Source of the DNA: a virus
IMG/VR virus record: IMGVR_UViG_3300033182_000144
Coordinates: 1 to 37,543 of that record
Strand: one strand, 5' to 3'
Length of the DNA: 37,543 bases
Under the pieces are notes generated by a model, which had not been told where the DNA came from, ran no database searches, and was given only the letters and a program-made list of their open reading frames with translations. Position numbers and translations under genes: made by a program. Shown here piece after piece: positions 35,549 to 37,543 of the stretch (the first letter of the stretch is position 1; each line of letters begins with the position of its first letter).

Positions 35549-36460
35549 ATGGCATTAAACTATCCAAGCAATCCTAATCCAGGAGATGTATTTACAGACG
35601 GTACTACTACATGGCAGTGGGACGGAACCTCGTGGAATGTAGTATCGTCAAGTGATAGCGCATTGTCTTTAAATAATTTTAAAACCATTGCCTCAGATAG
35701 CGGAGTTACACAAGCTGACGATCCTAATGATACATTAACTGTAACTGGATCTGGTGGCATAACAACTTCTATAGTAGACGATACACTAACTATCAGTTAC
35801 GCCGGCGGCGGTGGAGGCGGGTCAGATCAAAATTTATGGTTTACAATCGCAGCTGACAGCGGAAGTACCCAGGCAGATTCTACAACTGATACACTTGATA
35901 TTTTAGGCGGCACAGATATTACTACTAGTATTGTTAACGATACTTTAACAATTAATTACACAGGAGCAGGTGGTGGCGCAAGTTCACTAAATGATCTATC
36001 AGACGTCAATACACAAGGACTTGGCAGCGGCTCTGTGTTATACAATAACGATACAGCATTTGTTCCATCTAGTTGGCAAATTGGACAAATGTACATGCCT
36101 GCTATAACCATGCTATACCCAACAGAAAATCTTAATACGGCATATAGATTTGATCAATATGGTACTACTGATAATCCTACAATTTATGCTATTAGTGGTA
36201 CTACAATAGCCTTTGATTTAAATGGTATTTCAGGACACCCTTTTGAAATACAAGATCCTATAGGTGATCCGTATAACACAGGAGTAATACACGTTGCTCC
36301 TAATGGTACTGTAAGTACCGGAGCAAATGCTCAAGGACAATCAAGTGGTGTTTTATATTGGAAGATACCGTTTGGAATAAGCGGAAACTATAGGTACCAA
36401 TGCCTTGTTCACGCACCTATGGTTGGCGCAATAACAGTTAAGGCAATTAACGCTCTTTAA
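35549..36460 (+). CDS. Tail fibre-like protein with C-terminal cupredoxin-like domain
   Basis: A 303-aa protein. It starts with the short module NPGDVFTDGTTTWQWDGTSW common to marine phage fibres. Two tandem ~40-aa beta repeats follow (residues ~44-84 and ~98-137, cores IASDSGVTQADDPNDTLTV and IAADSGSTQADSTTDTLDI), then SSLNDLSDVNTQGLGSGSVL. The C-terminal ~115 residues look like a cupredoxin: IYAISGTTIAFDLNGISGH (H230), a long loop, then YRYQCLVHAPMVGAITV with C285, H288 and M291, followed by the final strand. C-x2-H-x2-M equals the spacing of amicyanin copper ligands. Copper binding is therefore plausible but inferred. Its 3' end overlaps the convergent minus-strand gene by 14 bp. Confidence 0.7.
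   Translation: MALNYPSNPNPGDVFTDGTTTWQWDGTSWNVVSSSDSALSLNNFKTIASDSGVTQADDPNDTLTVTGSGGITTSIVDDTLTISYAGGGGGGSDQNLWFTIAADSGSTQADSTTDTLDILGGTDITTSIVNDTLTINYTGAGGGASSLNDLSDVNTQGLGSGSVLYNNDTAFVPSSWQIGQMYMPAITMLYPTENLNTAYRFDQYGTTDNPTIYAISGTTIAFDLNGISGHPFEIQDPIGDPYNTGVIHVAPNGTVSTGANAQGQSSGVLYWKIPFGISGNYRYQCLVHAPMVGAITVKAINAL
36182..36448 (+). other. Cupredoxin-like domain with complete predicted type 1 copper ligands
   Basis: Residues ~212-300 of the 35549 product. The predicted ligands are H230 (codon at 36236), C285, H288 and M291, in the order and spacing His...Cys-x2-His-x2-Met. The flanking strands TIAFDL and YRYQC...GAITV match the plastocyanin-like fold ends. This is the clearer of the two such domains in the window. 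Confidence 0.62.
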
Positions 36461-36719
36461 GTTCTAAATCAAGTTTTTTATATATTTCTCTTCGTATAAG
36501 TGTAGCACTACGCCTTGCTTCTTCTAATAAACTAGGACGTATTTCACCTGGGTTATAGATAGAGTGACTAGAGTCAATTAATTGAATTTGCTTTTCAAGA
36601 TCTTTAATAAGTTTTTCAATTTTAGATTTTGCTTTTTCATTATCTATTAAATCTAACTTTAATCTAAACAATTCTTTTTCTCGTAAAAACTTAGGACTGT
36701 TTGAAAGTTTTCTAATCAT
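36447..36719 (-). CDS. Small coiled-coil protein (hypothetical)
   Basis: A 90-aa, highly charged helical protein. LREKELFRLKLDLIDNEKAK and KSKIEKLIKDLEKQIQLIDS are heptad-like, and the C-terminus (LLEEARRSATLIRREIYKKL) is again a basic amphipathic helix. It is the last gene of a minus-strand trio, 3 nt after the 36723 stop, and overlaps the 35549 gene tail to tail by 14 bp. There is no membrane segment. I do not recognise the family; a structural or regulatory adaptor role would be a guess. Confidence 0.55.
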   Translation of the reverse strand: MIRKLSNSPKFLREKELFRLKLDLIDNEKAKSKIEKLIKDLEKQIQLIDSSHSIYNPGEIRPSLLEEARRSATLIRREIYKKLDLELKER

Positions 36720-36722
36720 AAC

Positions 36723-37079
36723 TTAACCTATTAATGTTGAATCCATAAGAATTAAATTTTTATTGTCAACTGAAAGATTTTTTATTTCTGAAATAGTAGA
36801 GTTATCAACTAAAGAGCATAACTGAACTGGAGTTGTAGCAGTTACTTCAAACGTATCGCCTTCTTTAAGATCTTGCTCATAGAATTTACCTTCGTCAGTA
36901 TTGATCCAACGTAGTTTAAATTTACCAGTGTTTACAAACCAAGATTTATCAACACTAGTGTCTAAAAATACATCAGTTTTAGCACCTGTTTTTTCAAATA
37001 CTAAAAAGTTTCCTTCGTAATGATTAGTCTTAGTCCAACTAATTTCATATCCCCATTTATGTTGTTTTGGTTCGCTCAT
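36723..37079 (-). CDS. Cupin-like protein (mannose-6-phosphate isomerase C-terminal type), metal ligands lacking
   Basis: A 118-aa single-domain protein. KWGYEISWTKTNHYEG near the N-terminus matches the pWG-type opening of the type II mannose-6-phosphate isomerase cupin. It is followed by SWFVNTGKFKLRWI, LKEGDTFEVTATTPVQLCSL and ISEIKNLSVD, the usual two cupin motifs. At the place where cupins carry H-x-H it has DVFLDTSVDKSW, so the metal-binding histidines are missing. It is therefore likely a non-catalytic sugar-binding or scaffold cupin rather than an isomerase. It lies between the Nudix gene (8-nt gap) and the coiled-coil gene (3-nt gap), in one minus-strand unit. Confidence 0.6.
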   Translation of the reverse strand: MSEPKQHKWGYEISWTKTNHYEGNFLVFEKTGAKTDVFLDTSVDKSWFVNTGKFKLRWINTDEGKFYEQDLKEGDTFEVTATTPVQLCSLVDNSTISEIKNLSVDNKNLILMDSTLIG

Positions 37080-37087
37080 TGTTACCT

Positions 37088-37519
37088 TTAATTTAATAAA
37101 TCTATAAGTTGAAACACTGTCTCTAACTTGTTTAAGTTAGTTTTCTTGTTTAGTGTATTGCGTAATCCGTAGTGTAACGGTTTTGGCCAATGATTAAATG
37201 ACACCCAGGCATAACCGTCGTGTTCATCGTTTAACACTGGCATAAATTCTTCTTTAACTATACAAAGATAAGTGTGAAATAAAAACTTCGTGTCGTTGGA
37301 TACAAATGTTTCTAATGGAATAGTTTTTGTAATATTTACAGATCCAATTTCTTCAGAGATTTCACGCTTTAGACCTTCCCAAGGAGTTTCACCTTCCTCG
37401 TTGCCACCGCCAACAAGACCCCACAATTCTTTTTGCTTACTACCTGTGCGGTGTAAGAAAAGAAAACGTTTTGTGTCAAGTGCGTAGAAGAGAGCACCAC
37501 TACAGATTATCTTATCCAT
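37088..37519 (-). CDS. Nudix hydrolase
   Basis: A 143-aa protein with a complete Nudix box: G38-x5-E44-x7-R52-E53-I-x-E56-E57-x-G59, seen as GGGNEEGETPWEGLKREISE, which binds the Mg2+ that hydrolyses nucleoside-diphosphate-X substrates. The fold elements before it (CSGALFYALDTKRFLFLHRT) and after it (FHTYLCIVKEEF, DGYAWVSF) are normal for a single-domain Nudix protein. The substrate cannot be read from sequence: NDP-sugar, NADH, oxidised nucleotide or mRNA cap are all possible. The neighbouring sugar-type cupin gives slight weight to a nucleotide sugar. It is the first visible gene of the minus-strand trio. Only 24 bp precede it in the window, with no clear promoter. Confidence 0.85.
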   Translation of the reverse strand: MDKIICSGALFYALDTKRFLFLHRTGSKQKELWGLVGGGNEEGETPWEGLKREISEEIGSVNITKTIPLETFVSNDTKFLFHTYLCIVKEEFMPVLNDEHDGYAWVSFNHWPKPLHYGLRNTLNKKTNLNKLETVFQLIDLLN

Positions 37520-37543
37520 ACAAATAATTATCTTAAAGTGCTA

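Noticed and set aside
37290-37487. A plus-strand open frame of 65 codons opposite the Nudix gene.
   Set aside because: It lies entirely within the Nudix coding sequence, which has an intact Nudix box on the minus strand.
1-37543. tRNA genes, integrase, attachment sites or insertion sequences.
   Set aside because: Genes occupy nearly all of the window; the few gaps are under 100 bp and none holds a cloverleaf-like sequence or terminal inverted repeats, and no transposase or integrase motif was seen in any product.

Overview
This window is a densely packed, AT-rich stretch of a large tailed marine phage genome of the T4-like (Tevenvirinae-related) myovirus type, as found in phages of SAR11 or marine picocyanobacteria. 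The evidence is the very long tail-fibre-type structural genes full of modules typical of marine T4-like phages, T4-type late promoter boxes (TATAAATA and one-mismatch variants), 1-17 nt gene overlaps, and auxiliary genes of kinds known from marine myoviruses: a flavin-dependent halogenase, 2-oxoglutarate/Fe(II) oxygenases and a Nudix hydrolase. No photosynthesis gene or other host marker is present, so the host is not determined. There is no gene-free stretch over 300 bp, no tRNA and no integrase.

Positions 1-25344 (+) are a virion structural block. It starts with a 5'-truncated fibre carrying a LamG-like domain and SNSDLELRANG repeats. Two small virion-type proteins follow, then two giant paralogous proteins (1981 and 3579 aa). 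Both giants have seven chitin-binding-like W/Y repeats, a beta-helix-like core, Asp-box (BNR-like) repeats and a common C-terminus. The larger one has been expanded by a 12-copy cysteine-containing repeat. Next come a small structural protein, a fibre with an S74 self-cleaving chaperone, a LamG-type adhesin and two tandem paralogous adhesins. Together these look like an adsorption apparatus with several alternative receptor-binding tips.

Positions 25345-31933 (+) begin with a perfect late promoter and two uncharacterised genes. A near-consensus sigma70-type promoter (TTTACA-17-TATAAT) then precedes a tightly overlapping five-gene auxiliary cassette: a U32-like Fe-S protein fused to a SAM methyltransferase, a 2OG-Fe(II) oxygenase, a flavin-dependent halogenase with intact catalytic residues, a second 2OG-Fe(II) oxygenase, and a protein of unknown function. 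I infer one coordinated modification pathway whose substrate is unknown.

Positions 31923-32640 (-) hold two small hypothetical genes, divergent from the next structural block and separated from it by back-to-back late-type promoters. Positions 32721-36460 (+) encode a fibre-like protein, a subtilisin-family (S8) protease with a complete triad, and a fibre-like protein ending in a cupredoxin-like domain with an amicyanin-type Cys-x2-His-x2-Met set. A second cupredoxin-like domain of the same spacing lies inside the 1981-aa giant. Positions 36447-37519 (-) hold a coiled-coil protein, a cupin-like protein without obvious metal ligands, and a Nudix hydrolase.

The points most worth following up are the sigma70-driven halogenase/oxygenase/U32-methyltransferase cassette, the two predicted copper sites in tail proteins, and the Cys-repeat expansion that separates the two giant paralogues.
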